Shown: positions 44,358 through 53,652 of the stretch, piece by piece
How positions within the stretch are numbered: the first letter of the stretch is position 1
How the letters are laid out: each line of letters starts with the position of its first letter
Assembly (NCBI GenBank): GCA_015832175.1
Contig: WJXW01000007.1
Coordinates: forward strand, 1,674,001-1,738,000
Direction: 5' to 3'
DNA length: 64,000 nucleotides
DNA from: Paraphaeosphaeria minitans
Taxonomy: Eukaryota; Ascomycota; Dothideomycetes; Pleosporales; Didymosphaeriaceae
The notes under the pieces: generated by a model
Database searches by the model: none
Told to the model about the DNA's origin: nothing
Seen by the model: the letters and a program-made list of their open reading frames with translations, nothing else
Translations under genes and position numbers: made by a program

Positions 44358-45953
44358 CTACTTCTTCGCCTCCTCGTCGGTAGGAAGCTTTCTACCCGTC
44401 CACGCGAGGTCCCAGAAGGTGAAGGCGGTCCAGATTTTCAAAATAGAGTGACCATATGCGAAGAGCGCGAAAACCGGGAAGGGAAAAACGAAGAGAAAGA
44501 AGTCCAGCGGGTGCTTGAAGAACCAAGGGGCAGTCTTGATCAGCTTGGTTGCCAAGATGAAGCCGATTAGGCCAGCCATCAGGGAGAAGCGGTGCTCGGA
44601 CTCTTGGAAGTACGTCGAAAAGTACATAGTACCTACCAGCAACGGGTCCCAGATCAAAGCCGCATTGTAGAGCCAAGGGAAGTACGTGGTCCAGACGGTG
44701 ATCGGATGCATCCACCACCCGGTTCGATCGATAAAAAGCACTTGAGGGTTCTGGCGCATCGTCGTGCGGCTCCAGCGCAGGCACTGGTCCTTAAAACGCA
44801 TAGCTCCATCCTGACCTAGAACCGTAGTCATCGTAGCTTCCTCGGAATTCTGGAACTTGACTTTTCGGTTCTTCTTGTACAAGATCCACCGAGTCAAGAA
44901 GTTGTCATCGTCCGAGTTGATGGGACCAATTCCGCCTTCAATCAACGAAGTGAGGATGCGTTCATCCAAGAATTTGTTCTGGAAGGCCTTGTCCTGGACA
45001 ATCTCAGAGCGAACGAGGTGGGTACGGCCAGAAACGCAGAAGATACCACCGTCGGCAGCGTCAGACCCACGGGCCTCGAAGTTGTGGCGGACGAGATACA
45101 ACGCCCCGATGAGGTTCCAAAACCGGAAGCAGTAATTGTTCCACTGGTTGGTGTACCACGAAAGGGAGGCATCCGCAGGGGGGCAAGGAAGACGCTTCAC
45201 CCACTTGCGGGTACCGACGAAACCTACCAGCTCATCCGCAAAAGCTGGAAGAGCGCCAGACAAGAAGTCGGGATGCCAAGAGGCAGTATCATCAGCCGAT
45301 ACAATGATAGAAGTACGCACCATATTGACGCCCTGAATGAATTGCTCCCGCTTGCTTGCAACGTTGGCACAGATAACCGAAATTTCCGTTAAGACTTTGA
45401 CTGACGGGAGCTTCTGTTCTTTTTGGTATGCGGAATCTCCAAGCTCGAAACTGGCCAAGATATCTGGAAGGACTTTCTCAACGCTCGTCTTCGCACCCTC
45501 GGTGGTGGTGGAGAAGATCAGACGGTCGGGTTTATTCCAGAGAATGCTGCTTACCAACTCCTTGAACGTGGCGTTTCCGTCCGTACCAACAGTTGGCACA
45601 ACTACAGTGACATCAGCTGAGGAGAGGGAGAAATTCGCGGGGGCTACAGACGGCTTGTACCTAAAGTTCTGATACGTGAGGATGACGGTCTTGTAGTACC
45701 GGAAGACGAATTGGAAGCAAAACCAGACTAGCAACGGATCATGGTGATCCTCGGCAATTTTTGCAGCAGCAAGAAATAAGCCGGCCAGCCAGAGATGACC
45801 AATAAGCAGAATTGAGGTCGCAAGCGACGGCTTCTCTGTGCGCTTATGGTAGTCAACGACCAAGAAGGTGATCCAGGAGAGCATCGCCCGAAAGAGAGCA
45901 GTAGAGAGGGTGACGGTCCAGCCGCCAATGGAGTTGGATGAAGAATGCGACAT
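44358..45953 (-). CDS. Processive GT2 glycosyltransferase, hyaluronan-synthase-like
   Basis: Single exon, 531 residues. The membrane protein has two N-terminal hydrophobic segments (SILLIGHLWLAGLFLAAA), a cytosolic catalytic domain, and about four C-terminal segments. The catalytic domain shows ADVTVVVPTVGTDG, the metal-binding SADDTASWHPDF, SDDDNFLTRW, and the QxxRW motif as QCLRWSRT. This set defines processive family-2 transferases such as chitin, cellulose and hyaluronan synthases. The closest fungal type known to me is the GT2 of plant-pathogenic Dothideomycetes, described as needed for hyphal growth on solid surfaces; the product polysaccharide there is unknown. It borders the accessory island on its right. 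Confidence 0.88.
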   Translation of the reverse strand: MSHSSSNSIGGWTVTLSTALFRAMLSWITFLVVDYHKRTEKPSLATSILLIGHLWLAGLFLAAAKIAEDHHDPLLVWFCFQFVFRYYKTVILTYQNFRYKPSVAPANFSLSSADVTVVVPTVGTDGNATFKELVSSILWNKPDRLIFSTTTEGAKTSVEKVLPDILASFELGDSAYQKEQKLPSVKVLTEISVICANVASKREQFIQGVNMVRTSIIVSADDTASWHPDFLSGALPAFADELVGFVGTRKWVKRLPCPPADASLSWYTNQWNNYCFRFWNLIGALYLVRHNFEARGSDAADGGIFCVSGRTHLVRSEIVQDKAFQNKFLDERILTSLIEGGIGPINSDDDNFLTRWILYKKNRKVKFQNSEEATMTTVLGQDGAMRFKDQCLRWSRTTMRQNPQVLFIDRTGWWMHPITVWTTYFPWLYNAALIWDPLLVGTMYFSTYFQESEHRFSLMAGLIGFILATKLIKTAPWFFKHPLDFFLFVFPFPVFALFAYGHSILKIWTAFTFWDLAWTGRKLPTDEEAKK

Positions 45954-47401
45954 AGTCCGCTGCGTGTGGTTTAGTCTTGCAAGGAGTTGAAGTTGCTACT
46001 ACTTAGATATGCTGATATGCAATTACAGTTGTGGTTGCAGTTTGTAGCGGTTGCTTGGGGTTGTGGAGGGAATGCTATCTCTGAGAGTACTTATAAGACC
46101 ATGTCTGCAAGTCGAACTGAGGTTGTGAATGTCCCTCATGCGCATTTTGAAGAACCATCATGGCTGTACAATGCGTGAACTCTTTCATTGTATGCAACAG
46201 TCAATCTCACCAACTGTTCGAGCCTAGTACGGTTACTTTACAGTCGTTAACTCATGCGGTAATACTAACGCCACTATCATACTAAAAAAACTCCTTAATA
46301 TGCTACTCAAGTTAAGCGGGAGCATAGTAGTTTGTACATTTACAATAAAAATACGGCTCCTATTTAGGCGGGTCAGAGCATTGGGGTTGTCGTTCTTGTC
46401 ATAGTGAATGAACAATGTCTGGATGGCAATAACATAGTAAAGTGGTTTACGTTGTAATGCTGCCTGGTGTAGGTAGGCTTGGCTTGATGCTCGACGATTG
46501 GTGTATCGAAACGCGGAGAGCAGGTCTCTTAGTGCAGTATGGGACATTTGTTCGGCCTTAATCAAAATAGATCTCTCGTTGTAGCTTGATCCAGAATAGA
46601 TCCCTCGTTGGAACTGTGAGTATTCCGTCCGATGAACCGACAGTCGTCATCGCACTGGAGCAATTATTTTAACTGCGTCTGTTTTGTCGGTGCTCTGAGA
46701 GAAAGCAGGTCGTTTTCCAAGAGATATGGAACCAGTCGATATTTGGCATGGCGGTTCGTCGCCCACTTAGCTTTGAGTCGGCGAAGGGGAGAAGATGCAT
46801 CAACAGCGAACGCGTATGTCGTAAGAGCTCTATACGGTGGGTGACTGCTAGCGTGCACCTAGGGTTGATGTCAGTCAACGATCTTATCTTAGCCGGCTGA
46901 CGCTAAGACAGTGCGTGCGTCACACAGGAACACGATCGTACCGAAGGCTGTAGACGGTAGAGTAGAATGTACAGTAAACGGTAGAGTTGCTCGTAGAGTA
47001 GACCGTAGACGGTAGACAGTATCGGGATACAGCCGCCAGGGGCTTGGAGCGGGGCTCAAACGGTTCACTTGGCATTTGTTGTCTTGGGACGCGGGGTCCA
47101 GGGCCGCAACTGTCACACTTCATCATCATCATCATCATCGCCGCCGCCTCCTCCTTCGGAATGACGGAAGGCACAAGATCCGGGCTAGCTTATCCTCGCT
47201 GAGTTCGACAATGGTTCTACACCGCGCCGCTCCCCTCCATTGTGCCGTCCGCAGCCAAAGAGCCATTTTCAGGGATTGGCCTCGCACGGGAGCGCGCGGA
47301 AGATACTACCACCGCGACTGAATCCACATTGAGCCTGACCCCGACATTTGGCCCAATGCCACCTTTCCTCTTTCACGAGCCCGCAGCAGCACAATAACAC
47401 A
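45954..47401. other. Intergenic 1.4 kb; no supported gene
   Basis: It contains both promoters of the divergent GT2 and LCAT-like genes. At 46945-47010 an irregular repeat based on gtagacggtagag occurs, and (TCA)n/(CGC) runs lie near 47122-47150. A minus-strand frame at 46233-46565 has no family resemblance. Confidence 0.5.
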
Positions 47402-50200
47402 ATGGATGGGCATGCGACCACGGCGACCGGTGCCCACCAAAGCCGCCAGAATGCCCTCGCCGACATCCACTTCGCCTCCATCATGGATGCCGATCTCACG
47501 CCTTCCGAAGACGAGACGTCCTACGAGCGGACACTGCAGCTGGAGACAGTGCAGTCGGCCATAGGCATTAGCATTGGCCAGCAGCAGACGCGCCTGACCT
47601 CGCCCAAGACACCTGCTGCTGAGAAAGCCGCCGCCCTGGAGGACAGCGACGGCGGTGCGTTCTTCGAGGGCTGGGAACAACCTCCAGAACCGAGCCCGCT
47701 GCCCATACCCCGCCAGTTTCCTCGCCATCCGCCCGCTTCTCAAGCCCCGGCGCAGAACCGCGAAGCCGAACCTTCGGAGAAAGAGCGTCCCGCCCGCCTG
47801 CCTTCACCGTGGCAGGCGCAGCCCAAAACCTCCACCAAGCAGGATAATCACCGAACCGCACTGCGCAATACCCTCAACTCCAAGTCTCGGCGACGGACCA
47901 TGTCTGGGGGCGCGAGTGACTATATCAAAAAGTACTTACCGTTCAATCTGCCGTCTATCCCAAAGACGTCAAGCCTGCTCAATTTCTCACTCCCAAGTTT
48001 CTCTGTTTCTTCTTTTGACAGTGTCGGCCGACAATCTCATGCACATGCGCCACAGTACCGCAACCGCGTGTCCCATCCTATGCCCCACGGACCATCTGAG
48101 ACCCTATCGCAGCACGATGGCACCACTTTCACGAAACCCGTCCGTGGAACGAGTAGATCCCGCTCACGCAGCCTAACCCGACCGCAACATACCACCGCCG
48201 AATCCGTCCCTCGACACGATCCCAGCCCGGAGACAGGTGGGGACGCAGAGGACACAGACGGAACCATCACTCCTCCAGAAGCGCCTGAATCTGGGGTCGA
48301 CATGCGACCGTCACCGATACTGCGCAGATCGAACTCAGAGGGGTCTCTGTTGCTCTACCGCTCTCGATCGATTGCATCCTCACTCGGCGACGACTCACGA
48401 TTTGAGCATGTCTCAGAGCAGGTGAACAGTAGGCTGAAGGCGATCAAGGATAGCTGGCAAGATTCAAATTTCAAGCTCTCTGTCCCTTCTATGCCTAACT
48501 TTAGCTTTTCTTCTAGGGATGACTTGTTTCGAAAACAGAGTAGTACGTCGATACCACGAGGGGCGAACGGAGACGCATCCAATGTGCGAGTCAGTTTTCT
48601 GGCCAACAACTCCAACAAACCACTAAGACGAGCTTCTTTACGGCGATCGGGGGCCAAAGTACCCTCAGCGGATGCGCGGGGAATCGGTGCTGGCAGCGTG
48701 GCATCGCATCCTTATTTTACAGCCGCTCTCAATGACCTGGAAGGCGATCTGGTGATCCTTGGTGGTTACCGCGGCTCTATCCTTCGCTCTGCTGAACCAC
48801 CTCATCGCCAGCTTTGGGTTCCTATCAAAGTCGGGCTTAATCTTCGCAAGGTAGATCTTGAAATTGGACTCCATCCCCAGGACGAAGAGTCCATGGAAGA
48901 GCGTATCATCCCGGGTGGTATGCTCACGCACATTGGACCCGTTGATATTGCGAAGCGTCTGTTCAAACGCTTGCGAGCATCAGAAAATGCGAAAACCGGT
49001 CGCCTAAGAGTGCACGATTACGGTTACGACTGGAGGTTGTCGCCGCATCTGCTCAGCCGTCGCATGATCAAATTTCTTGAAAATCTACCTTGCAACCAGC
49101 CGGGTGTACCCGAAGACAAACGCGGGGCAATCATAATTGCGCATTCCCTGGGTGGGCTAATCACTCGCCATGTGATCAACCAACGGCCTGACCTTGTAGC
49201 GGGGGTGGTTTACGCGGGCGTACCCCAGCGTTGTATCAATATTCTGGGACCCTTCCGCAACGGAGACGACGTCTTGCTATCATCTCGCGTGCTGACAGCG
49301 CAGGTGAACTTCACCATTCGTACATCCTTTGCACTTCTGCCTTTAGATGGACAATGCTTCTTCAACAAGCACACCAAGGAACAATATCGGGTAGACTTTT
49401 TCAACCCTAAGATGTGGGAAGAATACAGGTTGTCGCCGTGTATTGCCCCGGCCATTCCAGTGTCTGCTGCAGCGCCCACTTCAAATCTGAGTGTGAGCGG
49501 TTTGCTGAATGCCATGTCGCAAGCCCTTCCAACGTTACCGGGACGCAAGAACAGCTTGAGTACATCGAAAGGAGACGACAGCAATGCAGGTTCCAGCGGC
49601 TTGCCCAACTCCTCCAGTGCGGCCATACGAGACACTGCTCACAACGCTGTGGACAGGGTTGCGGAAGGAGGCGCGCAGGCGACTGGTTTTGAGCCTAAGA
49701 TGCAGACAGATGTTGCGCATCCTTCGTCTATCAGCACCAGTACGATCCCGCACGATCAGGCTGTCGCCTATCTCACTCGCACTCTCGCTGAGATCAAGCA
49801 ATTCAAGCAAGAGCTCAATCATCACCCGGAGCACACTGCGTCAAACGCTTATCCGCCCATTGCGCTTATCTATGGAAAGTCTACACCTACGGTCTACGGC
49901 GCAAAAGTGGAAAGCCGAGAGGCGATCAAGCTTACCTCTACATACGACGAACTCGCTTTCGCGAGTGGAGATGGTGTGGTGTTGGCAAAGGCGGCTATGG
50001 TACCACAAGGCTACAGGGTCGTTCGAGGGGGCGTGGTGCCAAGTGAGAGAGGCCATGTCACGCTTCTGGGTGATATGGAGGCCGTGGGAAGGTGCCTTTT
50101 CGCCGTGACGGGTGCGAGGAAGAGAGGCATCGGTTTAGGCGAGGCAGCACTGAAAGGAAGGGATCCTGAAAAGGGCGAAACAATGGGTGTGACGTTCTGA
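47402..50200 (+). CDS. LCAT-like lipase/acyltransferase with long disordered N-terminus
   Basis: Single exon, 932 residues from the ATG at 47402. Roughly the first 450 residues are Ser/Pro/Arg-rich and disordered (SRSRSRSLTR, SPILRRSNSEGS), with possible amphipathic pieces (KKYLPFNLPSI). The catalytic part begins around HPYFTAALNDLEGDLVILGG. It has an alpha/beta-hydrolase elbow IIAHSLGG with the nucleophile at Ser582, plus LRVHDYGYDWRLSPHLL, characteristic of the lecithin:cholesterol acyltransferase (LCAT/PDAT) superfamily. The family uses phospholipid or neutral lipid acyl groups; whether this one hydrolyses or transfers is not decided by sequence. No signal peptide or membrane anchor is evident, suggesting a cytosolic enzyme. 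Confidence 0.8.
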   Translation: MDGHATTATGAHQSRQNALADIHFASIMDADLTPSEDETSYERTLQLETVQSAIGISIGQQQTRLTSPKTPAAEKAAALEDSDGGAFFEGWEQPPEPSPLPIPRQFPRHPPASQAPAQNREAEPSEKERPARLPSPWQAQPKTSTKQDNHRTALRNTLNSKSRRRTMSGGASDYIKKYLPFNLPSIPKTSSLLNFSLPSFSVSSFDSVGRQSHAHAPQYRNRVSHPMPHGPSETLSQHDGTTFTKPVRGTSRSRSRSLTRPQHTTAESVPRHDPSPETGGDAEDTDGTITPPEAPESGVDMRPSPILRRSNSEGSLLLYRSRSIASSLGDDSRFEHVSEQVNSRLKAIKDSWQDSNFKLSVPSMPNFSFSSRDDLFRKQSSTSIPRGANGDASNVRVSFLANNSNKPLRRASLRRSGAKVPSADARGIGAGSVASHPYFTAALNDLEGDLVILGGYRGSILRSAEPPHRQLWVPIKVGLNLRKVDLEIGLHPQDEESMEERIIPGGMLTHIGPVDIAKRLFKRLRASENAKTGRLRVHDYGYDWRLSPHLLSRRMIKFLENLPCNQPGVPEDKRGAIIIAHSLGGLITRHVINQRPDLVAGVVYAGVPQRCINILGPFRNGDDVLLSSRVLTAQVNFTIRTSFALLPLDGQCFFNKHTKEQYRVDFFNPKMWEEYRLSPCIAPAIPVSAAAPTSNLSVSGLLNAMSQALPTLPGRKNSLSTSKGDDSNAGSSGLPNSSSAAIRDTAHNAVDRVAEGGAQATGFEPKMQTDVAHPSSISTSTIPHDQAVAYLTRTLAEIKQFKQELNHHPEHTASNAYPPIALIYGKSTPTVYGAKVESREAIKLTSTYDELAFASGDGVVLAKAAMVPQGYRVVRGGVVPSERGHVTLLGDMEAVGRCLFAVTGARKRGIGLGEAALKGRDPEKGETMGVTF

Positions 50201-50768
50201 GTGCGCGAATTCGCGCACATGAACCGTGGAGGTGCGACAGTCTTGGAAGCGGAGGATTGTATTGTAGACAGAACCGAGCAATCGGATTATCTTGATTATA
50301 CAGTGTACAGGTATGAGATACATCAACTAAATGCTAGACCCAATGCTTTCTATGAATGGTTTCGAGTTAGCATAATATGTTGTAATGGACGATCGCATTG
50401 TGTGACGTGCAGACGTTCTTTTCAGGGATATACGCATTGCCATTCCGGAGTCCACAGCCGTATGCTTTTTGGGCTATGCATGCGTTGCGTACTTCCGAGC
50501 CACTTGAGCGACGGACGAGTCTGGTCTGTGGAGAGCCCATGGACTCGACAGAAGCAAACTTGCAACGCATTCCTCGACCAGAAAATCGTATAGCCTTCTA
50601 CATCTTTCGGCGAGTGTTCGCACATCACGTCTCCGTCGATGTAAGACTCCTCTTCCCAACCATGGCTGGAATCGGACCTGCCACTGAGTGAGCAGGGCGA
50701 TGTTACTGCGCCACTGGAAGAGTCGAGGGTGAATGGCTGGGGTTGCTCTGGAAGATACAGAGTTCACC
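50201..50768. other. Intergenic; converging 3' ends, no gene seen
   Basis: About 570 bases between the LCAT-like gene and the end of the SAP18 gene, which point at each other. No coding evidence. Confidence 0.6.
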
Positions 50769-51572
50769 CTACCATCGCCCTCTTCCGCGTCCGCGTCCGC
50801 GTCCACCTTCCCGTCCTCCTCTCCATCCGTAGCCAGGTTCCCGCTCGGGCGGAGCCTCGCCTCTCCGCCACTCGCCCGATGGAACACTCCCAAAGTCCCT
50901 CCTATCATCAAAGCGGCCTCCTCGACCTCCGCCCCTTCCAAAGCCTTCATGTCCTCCTCGCCCTCCGTAGCCATTCGCGTACTCTCGTCCACCGCCTCGT
51001 CCACCAAACCCGTCCCGCGGTGGTGGACCTCCTCTCGCGGGCCCAGTAGGCGGCGGCGGCGGCGCAGCTTGTACACTACCGTCCGCATGCGGAGGGAGGA
51101 CGGCGCACGAGACGTAATCTCCAATGACGAACTTGGCATCCGCCAGACTCTTGTCGGGGTCTCCGTCCAACTGCTTCAACGCTTCGCTGACATCCATCTT
51201 CTCGTCGCTCTCCCTCTCCTGGTCTGCCGGTGTCTGCGCGCCCACAATCACGCTGCCCAGATCCCTGCTCGTGAAGCGCGCTGGTGCCCCCGGCCGCTGC
51301 GGTCCGTTCACATCTCCGTATATCAGGCGAAAGGCAACGCGTGTGCCGGCGTATGGCTGCGGCAGTAGGTTTGGCAGCGTGGTGAGAAGCAAGGAGGAGA
51401 GCTCGCGCAGCGTGCAGCTTTGCCATGTGTAGATCTGGAGGTTTGGTGGTAGGCGGCGGGCGGGGTCGAAGTCGTCTGGGTGGTGAAAGCCATCCTGTTT
51501 GTAGAATAGGCGCAGGAGGAATGGGGTCGTGGTTTGGCGGTTAACCTTTGCAGGAGGTGGTGGGGAGGCCAT
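50769..51572 (-). CDS. SAP18 family protein (Sin3-associated / ASAP complex)
   Basis: Single exon, 267 residues. Residues 10-160 match SAP18: NRQTTTPFLLRLFYKQDGFH, LQIYTWQSCTLRELSSLL, YAGTRVAFRLIYGDV and FVIGDYVSCAVLP. SAP18 has a ubiquitin-like fold; in animals it belongs to the Sin3-HDAC complex and, with RNPS1 and Acinus, to the splicing-linked ASAP complex. The C-terminal third is an RGG/Gly-rich tail (GFGRGGGRGGRFDDRR, GRGRGRGRW), which fungal SAP18 proteins often have and which is typical of RNA-binding proteins. It shares a divergent promoter with PRP18. Confidence 0.9.
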   Translation of the reverse strand: MASPPPPAKVNRQTTTPFLLRLFYKQDGFHHPDDFDPARRLPPNLQIYTWQSCTLRELSSLLLTTLPNLLPQPYAGTRVAFRLIYGDVNGPQRPGAPARFTSRDLGSVIVGAQTPADQERESDEKMDVSEALKQLDGDPDKSLADAKFVIGDYVSCAVLPPHADGSVQAAPPPPPTGPARGGPPPRDGFGGRGGGREYANGYGGRGGHEGFGRGGGRGGRFDDRRDFGSVPSGEWRRGEAPPEREPGYGWRGGREGGRGRGRGRGRW

Positions 51573-51922
51573 GTCGCGTCCGAGAGTGCGCGTGCTGTGG
51601 GAGCTTTGGAGCTCTGGGGGTTGGATCGCTCGTGTGGTGGTTGCAACGGCGCGTTGTCGGAATAGAGAAGGTCAATGGTAGATGTGGAGATTGCGATCAC
51701 TTTGAGTGTAGGATCCCTGGTATATGGCGTGGAATGCTGTGTAGGAACGAGCTATGGCCTTCGCAACATGGGGAAGCTCACACTAGCGTGCGCATCGGCA
51801 GCGGTGAAACCTCCACCCGGCGCAAGTCAACCGGAGTCGCAAGCACTCACCTTCGCTCACAGCTCACCCTACTCCTCTAGACATCCAGAATCTGGCTTTC
51901 GTAAATAAAAGACACCGCCGCG
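51573..51922. promoter_or_regulatory. Shared divergent promoter region, SAP18 and PRP18
   Basis: 350 bases between two outward-facing starts; both genes act in RNA processing, so shared control would make sense. Claimed by position only. Confidence 0.5.
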
Positions 51923-52996
51923 ATGAACCTTGCCTCGTTGATCAACAAGGCCAAGCAGAAGGCACCACCCGCGGAAACGAACGATAAGAAATTCCTCAAA
52001 CGCAGCGAGCTCGAAGCCCAACGACAGGCTGCATATCGCGCAGACCAAGAAGCTGCTGAGAAAGCACGCGAAGATCGGATCGCGCGCAAGCGAAAGGCGG
52101 AAGAAGACGAAGCAACCAAGGAAGAGGAACGGCGCGAGAAGCGGAGGAAGTTTGCAGAAGAGTCGCGGCGGAAGCGGGGTGAAGAGGCGGAGGAGGAAGA
52201 GCGTCGACGGAGAAAACGATTGGGGCTACCAGACCTACCACCGAAGAAGCAGGAAGGTGAGGAAGGCACTCCGGTTCCGGAAGATGAGGACATGGAAGAA
52301 GAGGAGCTCTTCACGAAGCTGAGGGCGCTGGACGAGCCAGCGATCTTGTTTGGGGAGACGCACAGACAGCGGCTAAAGCGCTACAAGAAGCGGGTCGGGG
52401 CAGACAGCCTCAAGGCAATAATGACGGACGGACCAATACCCACGACGCTGCGGCTTGTACCGGAGAAGGACATGCTGGTCAGCCTGACCATACCGAAGGA
52501 CAAGGACGGCCGGGAATTCGTGTTCAGACAACTCGCGAGCTACTTCACCATGGTGCTGGAAGAATGGGACAACACTCTAGCCCGACGAACCATGGAAGTC
52601 AAGAATAGCTACCCGGGAAAGCAAGCCTACAATGCGATGGTACAAGCCCGTGAGAACCTGCGCCCGCTCTTCAGAAAGATGGAGCAGTACGACCTACCCG
52701 ACAGTGTCCTCGAGCCCGTGGTGGAAATCGTGCTCGCTGCGCAAGAGCGGAGATACGTCGACGCCAACGACGGATACCTCAGGCTGAGCATCGGCAAGGC
52801 GGCGTGGCCCATCGGTGTGACTATGGTGGGTATTCACGAGAGAAGCGCACGAGAGAAGCTGCACGAGAGTGACAAGAATGCGGCACATATCATGAGCGAC
52901 GAGAGCACAAGAAAGTATCTGCAAAGTATCAAGCGGTGTCTGAGCTTTGCGCAGACAAGGTGGCCGCCGACGGACCAGCTGCAGTTGATGGGTTGA
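51923..52996 (+). CDS. PRP18: Pre-mRNA-splicing factor 18
   Basis: Single exon, 357 residues. PRP18 acts in the second catalytic step of splicing with the U5 snRNP, helping choose and dock the 3' splice site. The N-terminus has the short KKFLKRSELEAQRQ motif shared with PRP4-type proteins, followed by a strongly charged coiled coil (EEERREKRRKFAEESRRKR). The C-terminal PRP18 helical-bundle domain starts near LKAIMTDGPIPTTLRLVP and contains YFTMVLEEWDNTL and the conserved loop IGKAAWPIGVTMVGIHERSA. Length fits the family. Confidence 0.95.
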   Translation: MNLASLINKAKQKAPPAETNDKKFLKRSELEAQRQAAYRADQEAAEKAREDRIARKRKAEEDEATKEEERREKRRKFAEESRRKRGEEAEEEERRRRKRLGLPDLPPKKQEGEEGTPVPEDEDMEEEELFTKLRALDEPAILFGETHRQRLKRYKKRVGADSLKAIMTDGPIPTTLRLVPEKDMLVSLTIPKDKDGREFVFRQLASYFTMVLEEWDNTLARRTMEVKNSYPGKQAYNAMVQARENLRPLFRKMEQYDLPDSVLEPVVEIVLAAQERRYVDANDGYLRLSIGKAAWPIGVTMVGIHERSAREKLHESDKNAAHIMSDESTRKYLQSIKRCLSFAQTRWPPTDQLQLMG

Positions 52997-53652
52997 TGAA
53001 CCTTATCCACACCGGGTGCTAGGTACAGATGCTATACTCGTTCTATGGAGAGCAGCCTTGGCACGGGCGCGTATTGCATTTCTGTAGTTTTATGATCTCT
53101 CTTGCGAAGGATCAGTCATGCCTTTAGCGTAGCAATGATGAAGTAAAAGCTTCTTCATATGGGAACAAGAGCATCAGTTCGACTCCTATAGCACTGGAGA
53201 ACTTCTCAAGAGATTTACACTGAATGCAGAGACGTGATACAGTGGCTAGATTCCACAGGGAATGGACGAGAGCACTGATCTATGCGTCATGGTTTTTTAG
53301 TGCCAGCTGAGAGCATATTCCCACGATAATGATTTTGTAAGATGTGCTGGACTACGAGACACAACTCAACTACCTTCGTCCTTCCATTGTCCCCTGTCTG
53401 CTTCGTTCTTCGTCTTCTTGGACGCATCCTCATTCACGTTGGTTGTGTTGCGGTCGTGCCTGCCTTTCCCAAATTGCCCCGCTCAGCGCGGAAGTGACGC
53501 GCGGTCCTCTGCCCCGCCGCTGCACTCAATATCTTCTCTCGGACCAATAGTCACGACTGCGTTCTTCTATCAGGCCATATTCGGGTGCTTCGGAGTACTG
53601 CTATTACCTGCCAGCAGAGCCTACGCAATCGCACACGGACACTAATGCTGCA
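52997..53652. other. Intergenic; no gene seen
   Basis: It holds the PRP18 3' flank and the promoter of the Misato gene, the latter with a pyrimidine-rich stretch around 53385-53425. Confidence 0.55.

Noticed and set aside
46233..46565. Minus-strand frame of 110 codons near GT2
   Set aside because: No recognisable domain, signal peptide or splice structure.
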